Shown: positions 52,099-61,087 of the stretch, in pieces
Numbering within the stretch: the stretch's first letter is position 1
Layout: every line of letters begins with the position of its first letter
Assembly: GCF_900079775.1 (NCBI RefSeq)
Contig: NZ_LT556049.1
Location: 1-64,000, forward strand
Length of the DNA stretch: 64,000 bases
Origin: Leyella lascolaii
GTDB lineage: Bacteria > Bacteroidota > Bacteroidia > Bacteroidales > Bacteroidaceae
Direction: 5' to 3'
Program-made: the position numbers and the translations under genes
Notes under the pieces: generated by a model
Told to the model about the DNA's origin: nothing
Database searches by the model: none
Seen by the model: the letters and a program-made list of their open reading frames with translations, nothing else

Positions 52099-52252
52099 TA
52101 GCGGAAACCTTGCATTATCCTGCCTTTCCTTGCTGTTTGGCTGTAATGGCAAACAACCGCAAAACCGTTGTTTTACAACGCGTTCCGTTTGATTTTCTTT
52201 ATTCCCATCTCCCTTGCTTTGATGCTTCTTTCTTGTTTTACAGTCTTATTCC

Positions 52253-53590
52253 TTATACGAGATAACCGGTTATCAGCCAGCCGTTGTAACACCACAGCCA
52301 GATGGTGAGAAGCAGCGTGAGCGCACGCGCGAAACGGCTTGTCCGCGTGCCGGCGTTCCTAAGGACGTAAGCCGCCGCTATGGGTATGACAAACGCCCAG
52401 TGGGCAGTCATGATGTACACTTCGTTTATACCGAACCCGAAGACTATATGCATCGTCATGTCGAAGGCGAACCACGACAGGACGAGACGCAGCAGCCGAG
52501 AGTGTCTGCCGTACCATATTCCGGCGGCGAAGAGCAGCACTATGAGAGCCTCTACGACGTAGCTTGCCGCCCAACGGTAGCTTACGAACACCGGGCGGGT
52601 CTGCTGCACGTCCTCAAGAAGATGGCTCCGGTGGAGTTGGAGAGACTCTCCGAAGAGATTCTCTGTTATAGAACGCATGCGAGGAGTGGTTATGTCGCTC
52701 CACTCAAGCAACGGTATGTCCTCCGTCATTGCCTTTCCGTTCTGCTTCCTTACCCACTCGTCGTGCGCCTTGAACTTGTCTCCGAAGTTCGGATTCTTCT
52801 GTTTCAGATGGTCCTCTATCTTCTTTATGTTCTCCGACTGCGGCTTGATGATAGCCTGCTGCTGCCAGTAGAACAGCCCGGCGAAGAGCAGCAGGGGGAC
52901 AACGAACGCCGTGACATACCGCCACGAGAACGCCTTGCGGCCGTTGGTGAACAGAAGTGCCAGTCCCGTCTTCACTCCGTTGGAGAGCGTCATGCCCGCC
53001 GAGAGGAAGAAAAGCGTGCCTGCGAGCAACGGCGACATGGGCTTGCGCTCCTTCATTCTGGTGCCTGCTATATATATGGTAGCCACAAGAAGGAACATGG
53101 AAATGCCGAAATGGTCGGGCACCATGGTGGCTATGAGCACATGAGCGAAACCGTAGAGCATAGCCGTAAGCAGCATGGCGTCGCGCCGCGACACACCAGC
53201 CAGCCCGTTGAGTATGCGCAACATGAACACGGAGGCATATGTTGCGCAGAACACATTGAGCGAGGCGATGAAGAAAACGGCGAAGTTGAAGCCCGTCACT
53301 TCCATGAGCCAACTGTTCAGCCAGTACAGAGGCAGGAGCAGGGCGATGTATAGCGGATGCCGCAAAGTGGAATAATGGACACGCAGGCACGACACCGCTA
53401 TGCACGAGAACACGTCATATCCCGACATGTTGAGGTGGTTGTAGAATATCGTCCAGAACCCTCCGTGGGCTCCGATGGTGAACCGGTCGAACCTGCTGTA
53501 TATCAAAAGACCGTTGAACAGAATGAATACCATCATCGAAACGAGCGCGAACAGCCGTTCCTCTTTTCTTATCTTGAATATTGTTTTCAT
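52253..53590 (-). CDS. Polytopic membrane protein (DUF6080-like), copy 1
   Basis: 445 residues with about 11 membrane segments. It starts with a basic stretch (KTIFKIRKEERLFALVSMMVF), then FDRFT, HLNMSGYDVFS and the loop VHYSTLRHPLYIALLLPLYWL. The extracytoplasmic loop at about 260-340 (KIEDHLKQKNPNFGDKFKAH) is charged. I associate it with DUF6080, a Bacteroidales family whose topology recalls GT-C glycosyltransferases, though no acidic catalytic motif is certain. A paralogue follows at 53707-55218. It abuts element 2. Confidence 0.6.
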   Translation of the reverse strand: MKTIFKIRKEERLFALVSMMVFILFNGLLIYSRFDRFTIGAHGGFWTIFYNHLNMSGYDVFSCIAVSCLRVHYSTLRHPLYIALLLPLYWLNSWLMEVTGFNFAVFFIASLNVFCATYASVFMLRILNGLAGVSRRDAMLLTAMLYGFAHVLIATMVPDHFGISMFLLVATIYIAGTRMKERKPMSPLLAGTLFFLSAGMTLSNGVKTGLALLFTNGRKAFSWRYVTAFVVPLLLFAGLFYWQQQAIIKPQSENIKKIEDHLKQKNPNFGDKFKAHDEWVRKQNGKAMTEDIPLLEWSDITTPRMRSITENLFGESLQLHRSHLLEDVQQTRPVFVSYRWAASYVVEALIVLLFAAGIWYGRHSRLLRLVLSWFAFDMTMHIVFGFGINEVYIMTAHWAFVIPIAAAYVLRNAGTRTSRFARALTLLLTIWLWCYNGWLITGYLV

Positions 53591-53621
53591 CTTCGTAAAG
53601 TCGTTGTTTCATTATTCCCGT

Positions 53622-53699
53622 CAGCCGGTTTCATGCCTTCAGGCAGCCGGTTTCATGCTTTCTGGCAGCCGGTTTCATACTTTCAGGCAGCCGATAATG
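53622..53699. repeat. 22-bp tandem repeat, three copies plus part
   Basis: Copies at 53622, 53644 and 53666 (CAGCCGGTTTCATGC then CTTCAGG-like), with a fourth partial copy at 53688. Between the two DUF6080-like genes, in the leader of copy 1. The period is the same as in the GGCTT repeats, but the sequence is different. Confidence 0.85.
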
Positions 53700-53706
53700 C
53701 GTTTTC

Positions 53707-55218
53707 TCACAACAGATAAGACGCGATGAGCGTGATGTTGTAGCCCAGAAGGAAACATGTGAGCAGGAACACCGTCACACCGGCGGCACGTCTCACACGT
53801 CTGCCGGAGACTGTAAGGATGTACGCAGTGGCTATAGGAATGGCGTATATCCAGTGTGCCGACATGATGTAAACCTCGTTTATGCCAAACCCGAGACCCA
53901 TGTGCAACGCCATGTCGAGCATGAAACAAGACATGACAAGCCACATGAAGCGCGACCGGCGACCGAACCACACACCGGCGGCAAACAGGAACAGTATGAC
54001 AGCCTCTATGACATAGTTAAGCGGCGAAGAGTAATGCACTATCATGGGACGCTTCCTGAACTCGTCCATAAGCAGGTAGTCCTTGTGCAGCTGAATGGAT
54101 TCGCCGAAGAGGTTTTCCACAGCCGACATTGTGCGAGAGGTGGATATGTCGGTCCATCTCATGAACTCACCGTTGCTGATGGGCTTTCCCTGCCTCACCT
54201 TTTTAGGCTTCGCGGTTTTCTTCGGAGCCTGTCTTGCGGTGTCGGAAACGGCGTTTGAGGCACGCGCGGAGGCAGTGTCGCCGCCCGTGGAAGCCTTTAC
54301 GACGGCAGATCCGTTCTTTTCCGATGTCATGGCAAGTGCTTTCCGCTCATTCTGAAGCCTCGTTTCCTTCTGCCGCTGTTCCGCTTCCTTCTTCGCCTTC
54401 AGCCTGGCTTTAGCCTCGTTGCGCGCCATATCGCGCGGCCATACTATATGGTCATACTCCAGCCGGCTGCACGTCCAGAGCAGCGCCGAAGGCAATATGA
54501 CAGCGGCAAGTATGTATGAAGGACGGAAGAAACGGCGTCCGTTGACAAACAGCGCGGACATGAACGTCTTCAGACCGTTGTTGAGCGACGTTCCGGCAGT
54601 GAGCATAAAGAGCGCTATTGTGTGCCATGCCGTCATGCGTCTGCCGTCTTTCATCCACTGCCCCGACAGGTGAAGCGTGAGCAGGAGGAGCATCATCGAG
54701 ATGATGAAATGGTCGGGCACCATGGACGAAAGCATCACGAAGGCGAACGAGAAGCAGAACACCGTCATGAGTGTGGCGTGGTTTCCGTCCAGTCCGACGA
54801 TGTCGCGCATTATGCGGCGGAGGAATATCATGGCGTAGAAACCGAAGAAAATCTGTATCGCCGCCACGATGAATATGGCGCAGTTGATGCCGGTCAGCCT
54901 CATCAGGAGCTGGTTTATAAGATACGGAACATACATGTAGAACGCCAGAAGAGGATGTCGGTAGACATTATATCCGGCAGTCCAGTCGCTCACCACGGAA
55001 TAAGTGATGGGGTCGAAACCCGATATCTGGAAGTTGCGGATGAACAACTGCCAGTAGTATTTAGTCAGAGGAGTGAACCGGTCGAAGTATTTTATGATGA
55101 CAAGAGAGTTCATCGCAACGAGCATAAGCATCATTACCGCCGCGAAAAGACGCTCCTCGCGCCGCAGTCCGAATATGCGTGAGGCAGCCTTTATGAGTCT
55201 GTTGTCTTTCAGTTTCAT
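53707..55218 (-). CDS. Polytopic membrane protein (DUF6080-like), copy 2
   Basis: 503 residues, about 11 membrane segments. Same architecture as copy 1: FGLRREERLFAAVMMLMLVA, YFDRFTPLTKYYWQ, FQISGFDPITYSVVS, YRHPLLAFYMYVPYLI. The loop at about 260-360 is much longer, lysine/alanine-rich and probably disordered (ARNEAKARLKAKKEAEQRQK), with RQAPKKTAKPKK. Presence of two paralogues in tandem suggests two related steps in envelope glycan assembly or flipping, which is inference. It starts the leftward pair; the 22-bp repeats lie between them. Confidence 0.6.
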   Translation of the reverse strand: MKLKDNRLIKAASRIFGLRREERLFAAVMMLMLVAMNSLVIIKYFDRFTPLTKYYWQLFIRNFQISGFDPITYSVVSDWTAGYNVYRHPLLAFYMYVPYLINQLLMRLTGINCAIFIVAAIQIFFGFYAMIFLRRIMRDIVGLDGNHATLMTVFCFSFAFVMLSSMVPDHFIISMMLLLLTLHLSGQWMKDGRRMTAWHTIALFMLTAGTSLNNGLKTFMSALFVNGRRFFRPSYILAAVILPSALLWTCSRLEYDHIVWPRDMARNEAKARLKAKKEAEQRQKETRLQNERKALAMTSEKNGSAVVKASTGGDTASARASNAVSDTARQAPKKTAKPKKVRQGKPISNGEFMRWTDISTSRTMSAVENLFGESIQLHKDYLLMDEFRKRPMIVHYSSPLNYVIEAVILFLFAAGVWFGRRSRFMWLVMSCFMLDMALHMGLGFGINEVYIMSAHWIYAIPIATAYILTVSGRRVRRAAGVTVFLLTCFLLGYNITLIASYLL

Positions 55219-55413
55219 CTTTTTGATGTTGCTTCAGAATTGTCATGACAGTCCGTCAGGCACATTATGCCGCCGCGTCATGGTTGTTATTATCCTATTC
55301 TATATTCTTTCTTACAGCATGTCCGCCTTTTCCCCGCTCCACATCATGGCTTTTCATTTCATTAATGAAAAACCATACGGGCAACGGACTCACGGACACC
55401 CGGTCAGCGCAGG
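55219..55413. other. Intergenic gap before the HAD gene
   Basis: 195 bp with no gene. Contains CATTAATGAAAAAC and ATGGCTTTTCATTTCATTAATG-like dyads near 55345-55370, possibly the terminator of the HAD gene. Confidence 0.3.
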
Positions 55414-56028
55414 CTATTTTCCGAACGGCTGGTAGTGGTGTTCGTCCGCATAGCCGAAGAGTTCCCTGTCGCCCCGGCTGTCACCATAGGCTATGACATA
55501 GAGCCGGTCGCGCCCTGTAAGAACCTCTTCCAACCGTCTCACCTTTTCCTTTCCGTAACAGTTGGGCGTGGCGAAACGTCCGGTGACGAGCCCTCCGGCC
55601 ACCTCCGCCTGCGTTGATATGACGCGCACCTTTCCTGTCCCGAAGCGTGCGTCGAAGAACGGCTCGACCCATCTGCCGATGCTTGCCGTCACCACATACA
55701 CCCTCTCTCCCTTTTCCAGAGCATTGCCTATGCAGCTCATGGCGGCATGCCTGAGTATGCCGTCGCGCTTCCGGGCGAAATCGGCACACAACCTGTCGAA
55801 CTCCTCCACAGGCATTCCTCCGAACAGATGTGCGAAGAGTCTTTCCTTCACACTGCCTCCTGAGACGAGCCGCAGCTTCATCATCACAAGCAGCGGACTA
55901 TAGCGCAGCAGTGCCCCGATGAGCGCGCGACTGCCTTTCGCGTGCCTTATGAAGGCGATGAGCGAGTCGGCGCGCGTTATAGTGCCGTCGAAGTCGAATA
56001 CGTGTACTGTCTCTTTTCCATTCATCAT
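55414..56028 (-). CDS. HAD-family phosphatase (subfamily IB)
   Basis: 204 residues. Motif I VFDFDGTITRADS (Asp nucleophile and acid), motif II VVTAS (Ser/Thr), motif III Lys in CYGKEKVRRL and motif IV GDSRGDRELFGYAD. Members dephosphorylate small metabolites. It lies 28 bp after a decaprenyl-phosphate phosphoribosyltransferase-like gene; in actinobacteria such synthases act with a phosphatase that removes the 5-phosphate from the product, so the same chemistry is suggested here. Confidence 0.85.
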   Translation of the reverse strand: MMNGKETVHVFDFDGTITRADSLIAFIRHAKGSRALIGALLRYSPLLVMMKLRLVSGGSVKERLFAHLFGGMPVEEFDRLCADFARKRDGILRHAAMSCIGNALEKGERVYVVTASIGRWVEPFFDARFGTGKVRVISTQAEVAGGLVTGRFATPNCYGKEKVRRLEEVLTGRDRLYVIAYGDSRGDRELFGYADEHHYQPFGK

Positions 56029-56056
56029 TCAATATTCCCTCACGTCTGTACAGTGT

Positions 56057-56935
56057 CTACAGATAAATCATCACAAGGAAAGCGAGTCCCCACGCTATAA
56101 GGACAAACTGCGAGAAGCGGTCGTGCATTATCACCTTCGTAGGGTCGCCGCTCCTCTTGTCGACCACCGTTATCTGTATATACCGCAGAAGTCCCAGCAG
56201 CACGAACACCGACGTGAGATACAGGTTCTCCGTTCCGAACTGCCTTGCCACCTCCGGCGACACGGTGTACATGATGTAGCACACAAGCGTAACGGACGCC
56301 GTGATGGTGACAGCCTGATTGATGAAGGTCAGGTTATAGCGTGTGGTGTTCTTCCGCGGAGCCTCTCCCGTCTCGTTCATGCGTATCACGTCGTCGCGCC
56401 TCTTTGCGAAAGAGAGGAACAGCGTGAGCAGGAACGTCATGAGAACAATCCATTTGCTCAGCACAATCTCGCCCACTATGCCTCCCGCAAGGATACGCAG
56501 CACGAACCCGAAGGCGATGATGCACACGTCGATGATGGCATACTGTTTCAGCCGCGAGCAGTAAGCGAGGTTCATCACATAATAGAACAGCAGCACAGCC
56601 ATCGCCGAAGGCATCAGCGGCGCAGGCAGGAAGAGCGCGGTGCCGACGCTCAGCACGAACATCACAGCCATTATCCTGTATGCCGTCCCCACCGAAACCT
56701 TTCCGGCGGCTATGGGTCTGTGGCATTTCTCAGGATGGTTGCGGTCGTCGTCGGCGTCCACTATGTCGTTGTAGCAGTAGATGGACGAAGCCGTGAATCC
56801 GAACGCCACGAACATTATGAGAGTGTTGACGAACACGCCGGTGTTGAACAGTTCGCTGCTGAAGAACATAGGAATAAAGACAAACAGGTTCTTTATCCAT
56901 TGCTGCGGACGTATGAGTTTCAGTATATCTTTCAT
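56057..56935 (-). CDS. Prenyl-phosphate phosphoribosyltransferase (UbiA family)
   Basis: 292 residues, about 9 membrane segments. Signature NDIVDADDDRNHPEKCHRPIAAG and the second motif KRRDDVIRMNETGEAPRKNT, with the short start LIRPQQWIKNLFVF, match decaprenylphosphoryl-5-phosphoribose synthases. These transfer phosphoribose from PRPP to a polyprenyl phosphate. It lies between the HAD phosphatase (28 bp downstream) and an acyltransferase (25 bp upstream). The polyprenol is probably undecaprenyl or a similar carrier; product use in envelope glycan is inferred. Confidence 0.88.
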   Translation of the reverse strand: MKDILKLIRPQQWIKNLFVFIPMFFSSELFNTGVFVNTLIMFVAFGFTASSIYCYNDIVDADDDRNHPEKCHRPIAAGKVSVGTAYRIMAVMFVLSVGTALFLPAPLMPSAMAVLLFYYVMNLAYCSRLKQYAIIDVCIIAFGFVLRILAGGIVGEIVLSKWIVLMTFLLTLFLSFAKRRDDVIRMNETGEAPRKNTTRYNLTFINQAVTITASVTLVCYIMYTVSPEVARQFGTENLYLTSVFVLLGLLRYIQITVVDKRSGDPTKVIMHDRFSQFVLIAWGLAFLVMIYL

Positions 56936-56960
56936 ATATATAAATAGGTGTATTCATTGT

Positions 56961-58022
56961 TCACGTGTGCTGTCCGCCCTTTGCCGGAGTAAGCATGCGC
57001 ACCACCGGCGACACCATGCGCTGCAGCAGCCATGCCGCCGGAACGGTTATCGCCGTGGTGAGAAGGAATGTCTGCCAGTAGCCCAAGTGCATATGGTGTA
57101 TGTGTACAAGCACGAAGTTGCTGTGTATGAGATAGCATTCCAGACTCAGCGCGCCCACCGTGCGCAGCGCGGCGTTCATCCATCCGGGCGTGCGGCGCAG
57201 CATCCTGACGAGCAGCAGCACCGTGGTGAAGGTGAGCGGGATGTATATCATACGCTCGACGAACAGCGGGAACCTGCCGTGCAGCTCCTGTTCGAGATAC
57301 AGACACGTGCCGAACGTCATGCCGAACGTCACGAGCAGCAGCGGCATGGAGCCTTTCTGAAGGCACCGCCGTTCCATTACGAGCTGTCCGGCGTTGATGC
57401 CGAGGAAGAAAACCGGCACCCTGCTCCAGAATATCTCTATGTGACCGACAGCCGAGTGAAGCGGTCCCACCCACTGCACCGCCACACACCACACCACCAT
57501 CAGCACCGGCAGCCAGCGGTATACCGGCAGTCTGGAGACGAGCCACATGTAGGGCGGTGCGGCGATATAGAGAGCCATGATTGCCGGGATGTACCAGAAC
57601 GTCAGTTCGTCGTGTTCCCAGAATCCGAGGTTCAAGGTCACGTCGCCTATCAGGTCGCCCAGGCTGCTGCTGTAGCGACCGCTTCCGAGGAAGTCGGGAA
57701 CATAGAAAAGGCATGCCATGACGAGCCATGCGGGGAAAATGCGCGCGAACCTTCTGGCGTAGAAGAGCCTCGTGTCCGGATGGCGCGTCCATGCGAACCA
57801 CAGTCCCACTCCGCTGAGGAAGAGAAACATGTCCACCCCCACATTGCCGCAACGGTGCAGTCCGTAGAACGGGTCATCGCGTCTCACCCACACGTGGAAC
57901 AGTATGATGAAGAGCATAGCCAGTCCCATCAGCTCGCCCCTGAAGCGGCTTATGTCTGCAAGAGGAATGCCCCCTCCGTCCTTTCCGGCTGTCTTTAATC
58001 CGCCGTTCTTGCCTGTGTTCAT
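56961..58022 (-). CDS. Membrane acyltransferase (family 3), copy 1
   Basis: 353 residues, about 10 membrane segments. SRFRGELMGLAMLFIILFHVW at the start, GNVGVDMFLFLSGVGLWFAW, YARRFARIFPAWLVM and a YIPAIMALYIAAPPYMWLV helix are family 3 (OafA/NodX) hallmarks; His in ILFHVW is the proposed catalytic residue. It would add an acetyl or other acyl group to a glycan or lipid. It precedes the phosphoribosyltransferase gene in the leftward run. Confidence 0.88.
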   Translation of the reverse strand: MNTGKNGGLKTAGKDGGGIPLADISRFRGELMGLAMLFIILFHVWVRRDDPFYGLHRCGNVGVDMFLFLSGVGLWFAWTRHPDTRLFYARRFARIFPAWLVMACLFYVPDFLGSGRYSSSLGDLIGDVTLNLGFWEHDELTFWYIPAIMALYIAAPPYMWLVSRLPVYRWLPVLMVVWCVAVQWVGPLHSAVGHIEIFWSRVPVFFLGINAGQLVMERRCLQKGSMPLLLVTFGMTFGTCLYLEQELHGRFPLFVERMIYIPLTFTTVLLLVRMLRRTPGWMNAALRTVGALSLECYLIHSNFVLVHIHHMHLGYWQTFLLTTAITVPAAWLLQRMVSPVVRMLTPAKGGQHT

Positions 58023-58063
58023 ATTCAGGATATATCTTTAAGCCGCACGCCGTAGACGGTGTG

Positions 58064-59116
58064 TCAGCCTTTCTTCATTTTGTTTATTATAAGCCTTGTA
58101 GCCCATGCCAGAGCCACGCAGGCAATGATGTAGAGCAGAAGTCCGGCATAGACGTCGCCGCGGCGGCTTATGCCGATGAATATCTTGCGCGCCACGGGAT
58201 GTATCACGAAAAGTGCGGCGGAGAGCTTGCCCAGATGCGAGAGCTTTATACAGAGATAGACGGGCATGAGCTTCACCGTACCCACGGCGGCAAGACACAC
58301 ATACAGCGGTGCCCACAGCCACAAGTGGAAATTCATTCCGCAGAGTATCACACTCAAATAAGACAGAAACGTGATCAATGCCCATATCCGACGCGGCATA
58401 TGAACGCAGTATCTGGCATAGAGAAGTCCGGCGCAGAAAGGCAGCATACTGCCTATGAAGTTGTATCGCAGACGGTTGAGCGTCTCCCCCTGAGGGTCGC
58501 ATACCACCTGCAAACCCCAGCACACGACAACCACCGCCACCGCCGACAGCCATCCTCCGCGCCTCAGCAGCAGTATGTAAACGGCATAGACCTGCAGCAT
58601 AAGACCGAAAAACCAGTACGGACCGGGCCATATCACCTTGTCGGGAGAGGGCATAAGGTTGTTGAGCATGAGCAGCTGTCCGATGATGTCGGGCACGGCA
58701 TAGCGGTGCGCGCCCGGCGTTATGGCGTCGACCATGATGAATATGGCGAAGCCCACAATCATCATGTCGAACAGCTTGCGGAAGTGTGTCCGCATGAACG
58801 TCATCCTGTCCGGCACGGGCACATGCGGCGTGTGCTCATATTTAGCCACCAGTCCGTAGGCACTGAGAAAGAGGAACACCGGCACGCCGTAGTGTCCGAA
58901 GAACGACAGCAGGTGCACAGGCAGGTTGATGTCGGGCTCGAGCAGTGCCCGCATCAGTGCCATGCTGCGGTCTTTGTCGAACGTATATTCATTCTCCTTC
59001 ACGGCGAATCCCAGCCAGTGGCAGTAGTTGTGGAGCACTATGCCCGCAATAGCCATTGCCCTGAGAGTCGAGCACTCGGTGCGCGAAAGCAGTTGGTTGT
59101 TGTTTATTTTAAGCAT
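58064..59116 (-). CDS. Membrane acyltransferase (family 3), copy 2
   Basis: 350 residues from the preferred ATG at 59116 (MLKINNNQLLSRTECSTLRA); an earlier ATG at 59200 would overlap the upstream gene by 14 bp. About 10 membrane segments; AIAGIVLHNYCHWL has the catalytic-type His, followed by LLSFFGHYGVPVFLFLSAYGLVAKY and FIHPVARKIF-like sequence near the end. Probably an O-acyltransferase for a surface glycan. The order is sulfatase, this gene, acyltransferase 1, with short gaps. Confidence 0.85.
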   Translation of the reverse strand: MLKINNNQLLSRTECSTLRAMAIAGIVLHNYCHWLGFAVKENEYTFDKDRSMALMRALLEPDINLPVHLLSFFGHYGVPVFLFLSAYGLVAKYEHTPHVPVPDRMTFMRTHFRKLFDMMIVGFAIFIMVDAITPGAHRYAVPDIIGQLLMLNNLMPSPDKVIWPGPYWFFGLMLQVYAVYILLLRRGGWLSAVAVVVVCWGLQVVCDPQGETLNRLRYNFIGSMLPFCAGLLYARYCVHMPRRIWALITFLSYLSVILCGMNFHLWLWAPLYVCLAAVGTVKLMPVYLCIKLSHLGKLSAALFVIHPVARKIFIGISRRGDVYAGLLLYIIACVALAWATRLIINKMKKG

Positions 59117-59186
59117 ATCCTGTGTGGTGTTATGTATCGGCATGCGGGCTGTGCGCTGTATGCGGCGGCGCGCCATGCCTGTCTTC

Positions 59187-61031
59187 TCATATTCCCTCAA
59201 GCCTGTCGTAGTCGGTGACTCCCTTCAGCAGCCTCGGGCGGGTCTCGTCGTAGTCGGGCGACAGCAGGTCGTAGCGCGGCTCGTAGCATGGCGCCGAGAT
59301 GCCTGCGAGCCCCATGAGCAGATGCGGCAGGGCGTCGGTCATGAACCGTCTGTCGCGTGCCGCCCTCATTGCCCTGAGCACTTCCGGACGCCTGCGCGCG
59401 TATCTTGACGAGCACCATATCCAGAACGGGATGTCGAACTCGGCGTGCGCGAGCCGCGCGTCTATCTCAGCCGAGTGCATGCGGCAGAAGAAGTGCATGT
59501 CGCCCTCGTAGCATTCCTCGCCGTGGTCGGGCATGTATATCACCACCGCGTCGTCGTTGCGGAAGCGGTCTACAATCCTGTCCACCACGGAGTCGTTGTA
59601 TAGCACTGCGTTGTCATAGTCGGAAAGGATGCGTCTCTCCCTTGCGTTGAGGTTGGGCTTGAGCTCCTTGTAGTCGTCGCCCTTGAACAGTTTGCGGTCT
59701 TTAGGACTGCGCTGGCGGTAGCTCACGTGCTGTCCTATGAGATGGAAAATCACCAGGTTGTGGTCTCCTCCCTGCCCTTTCAGCCTGTCGTAGTCGTCGA
59801 GCAGACCCTCGTCATAGGTGTGCAGGCGGTCGTTGCGCGTGTCAAACTGCGCCTCACTGAGCGTAGGGTTGTTGAGGAAGAAGCCGCCGCTGAAGTCGTA
59901 TACCGCCTCATGCGCCTTCGGCAGAAACTGGTTTGTGAGGAACGTCACGTGGTATCCTGCCTTGCGGAACACCTCTGTGAAGAGCGGATAGTCGCACCAC
60001 TCGCCCTTCTGCCCCTCCACGCGCGTGGAGAAAACACTCTTGAACACGAAGCTCGTGAGGTTGTGGGGCGACACCACATCGGTGAACTTCACGAGGCGTC
60101 CCTGCCTCTCGAGCCTCTGCTGACGGGGCGTCGTGGGCATGGGATAGCCGTACATCGCCGAGTGGTGGCGGCTGTAGCTCTCGCCGATAATGAGCACAAT
60201 GGTGGGGCTGCTGTACGAGCAGCTGTCCACCCTGACGTCGTTTATGCCTGCTATGAGCCTGTCTATCTGCTTTGCCGCGAGCGAGTTGGCATACACGCTG
60301 AACACAAGCCGGTAGGCTGGAAGATATAGCTGGGCGTGGTCTTTCTCCGTGAGCGTGTGCTCCACCTCGCCTATGTTGGTGCCGCTCATGAGCTTCCATG
60401 TAGCCTGTTTGTTGTCCGCCGACACGACGGTAGCCCACACCACCATTATCACGACGGCAAGTCCGGCGGCAGCCCTTACGTAAGCCTCCGACGCGAACGC
60501 GGCTATCCTCCTGCCCGCCTCGCGCAGGCGTTGCTCCGTGCGGTGCGGGATGATGTGGGGGAACTTCAGGCGCAGGGCAGTGAGCACATGCAGGATGATG
60601 AGCGCGAGCACCCATCCCACGCTGCTTGTGATGACTCCCGGCGACACGCACGAGCGCAGAAACTCGCCCGCCTCGCGCGTGTCGGTCTCGCCGACGAGCA
60701 TGAGCATCGAGGGCGTGAGCGTGGACTGGAACTTCACAAAGCAGTATACGTCGACGAGCGACGTGGTGTAAAGTGCCACATAGAGCAGTCCTCTCGCCCA
60801 CCGCCTTACGGCAAGCGGCAGCAGCGCGAGCACTATGCACAGGGCGTAAGTGTCGAGCAGCAGTTCGAGATAAAGATTGTCGTAAACCTTGGCACCCTTA
60901 CTGTCGGGCAACACCGCCCACGAACTTACGCATCCGAGCGCGTACATGAAAAAGAAGAACGAGGCGTTGGCGCCTATCGGCTTTACGGCAAGCGTGAGCG
61001 CATCGCACAGTGCTTTCACAACTTTCTGCAT
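59187..61031 (-). CDS. Phosphoethanolamine transferase-like sulfatase
   Basis: 614 residues. Five membrane segments in the first 210 residues, then a periplasmic alkaline-phosphatase-fold domain: IVLIIGESYSRHHSAMYGYP (metal-binding Glu), SPHNLTSFVFKSVFS (nucleophile Thr/Ser expected), GQHVSYRQRSP, VIYMPDHGEECYEGDMHFF (Asp, His ligands). This matches EptA/PetL-type transferases, which move phosphoethanolamine to lipid A or other envelope lipids. It starts the run of envelope genes. The substrate in Bacteroidales may be lipid A or glycan. Confidence 0.9.
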   Translation of the reverse strand: MQKVVKALCDALTLAVKPIGANASFFFFMYALGCVSSWAVLPDSKGAKVYDNLYLELLLDTYALCIVLALLPLAVRRWARGLLYVALYTTSLVDVYCFVKFQSTLTPSMLMLVGETDTREAGEFLRSCVSPGVITSSVGWVLALIILHVLTALRLKFPHIIPHRTEQRLREAGRRIAAFASEAYVRAAAGLAVVIMVVWATVVSADNKQATWKLMSGTNIGEVEHTLTEKDHAQLYLPAYRLVFSVYANSLAAKQIDRLIAGINDVRVDSCSYSSPTIVLIIGESYSRHHSAMYGYPMPTTPRQQRLERQGRLVKFTDVVSPHNLTSFVFKSVFSTRVEGQKGEWCDYPLFTEVFRKAGYHVTFLTNQFLPKAHEAVYDFSGGFFLNNPTLSEAQFDTRNDRLHTYDEGLLDDYDRLKGQGGDHNLVIFHLIGQHVSYRQRSPKDRKLFKGDDYKELKPNLNARERRILSDYDNAVLYNDSVVDRIVDRFRNDDAVVIYMPDHGEECYEGDMHFFCRMHSAEIDARLAHAEFDIPFWIWCSSRYARRRPEVLRAMRAARDRRFMTDALPHLLMGLAGISAPCYEPRYDLLSPDYDETRPRLLKGVTDYDRLEGI

Positions 61032-61087
61032 GTTATGGAATTTTTGGCAAAGTTACATCAAAATCGTGAAATACGGAAATAAACTCC

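Larger units (their letters stand above)
51905..52252. other. Right-end region of element 2
   Basis: 348 bp with no gene. Contains the 35-bp motif (51961-51995), a hairpin CTTGTTTACAAG (52029-52040) inside GCTTGTTTACAAGC, and the proposed right end at 52086. The stretch 52120-52252 is probably chromosomal. Confidence 0.45.
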
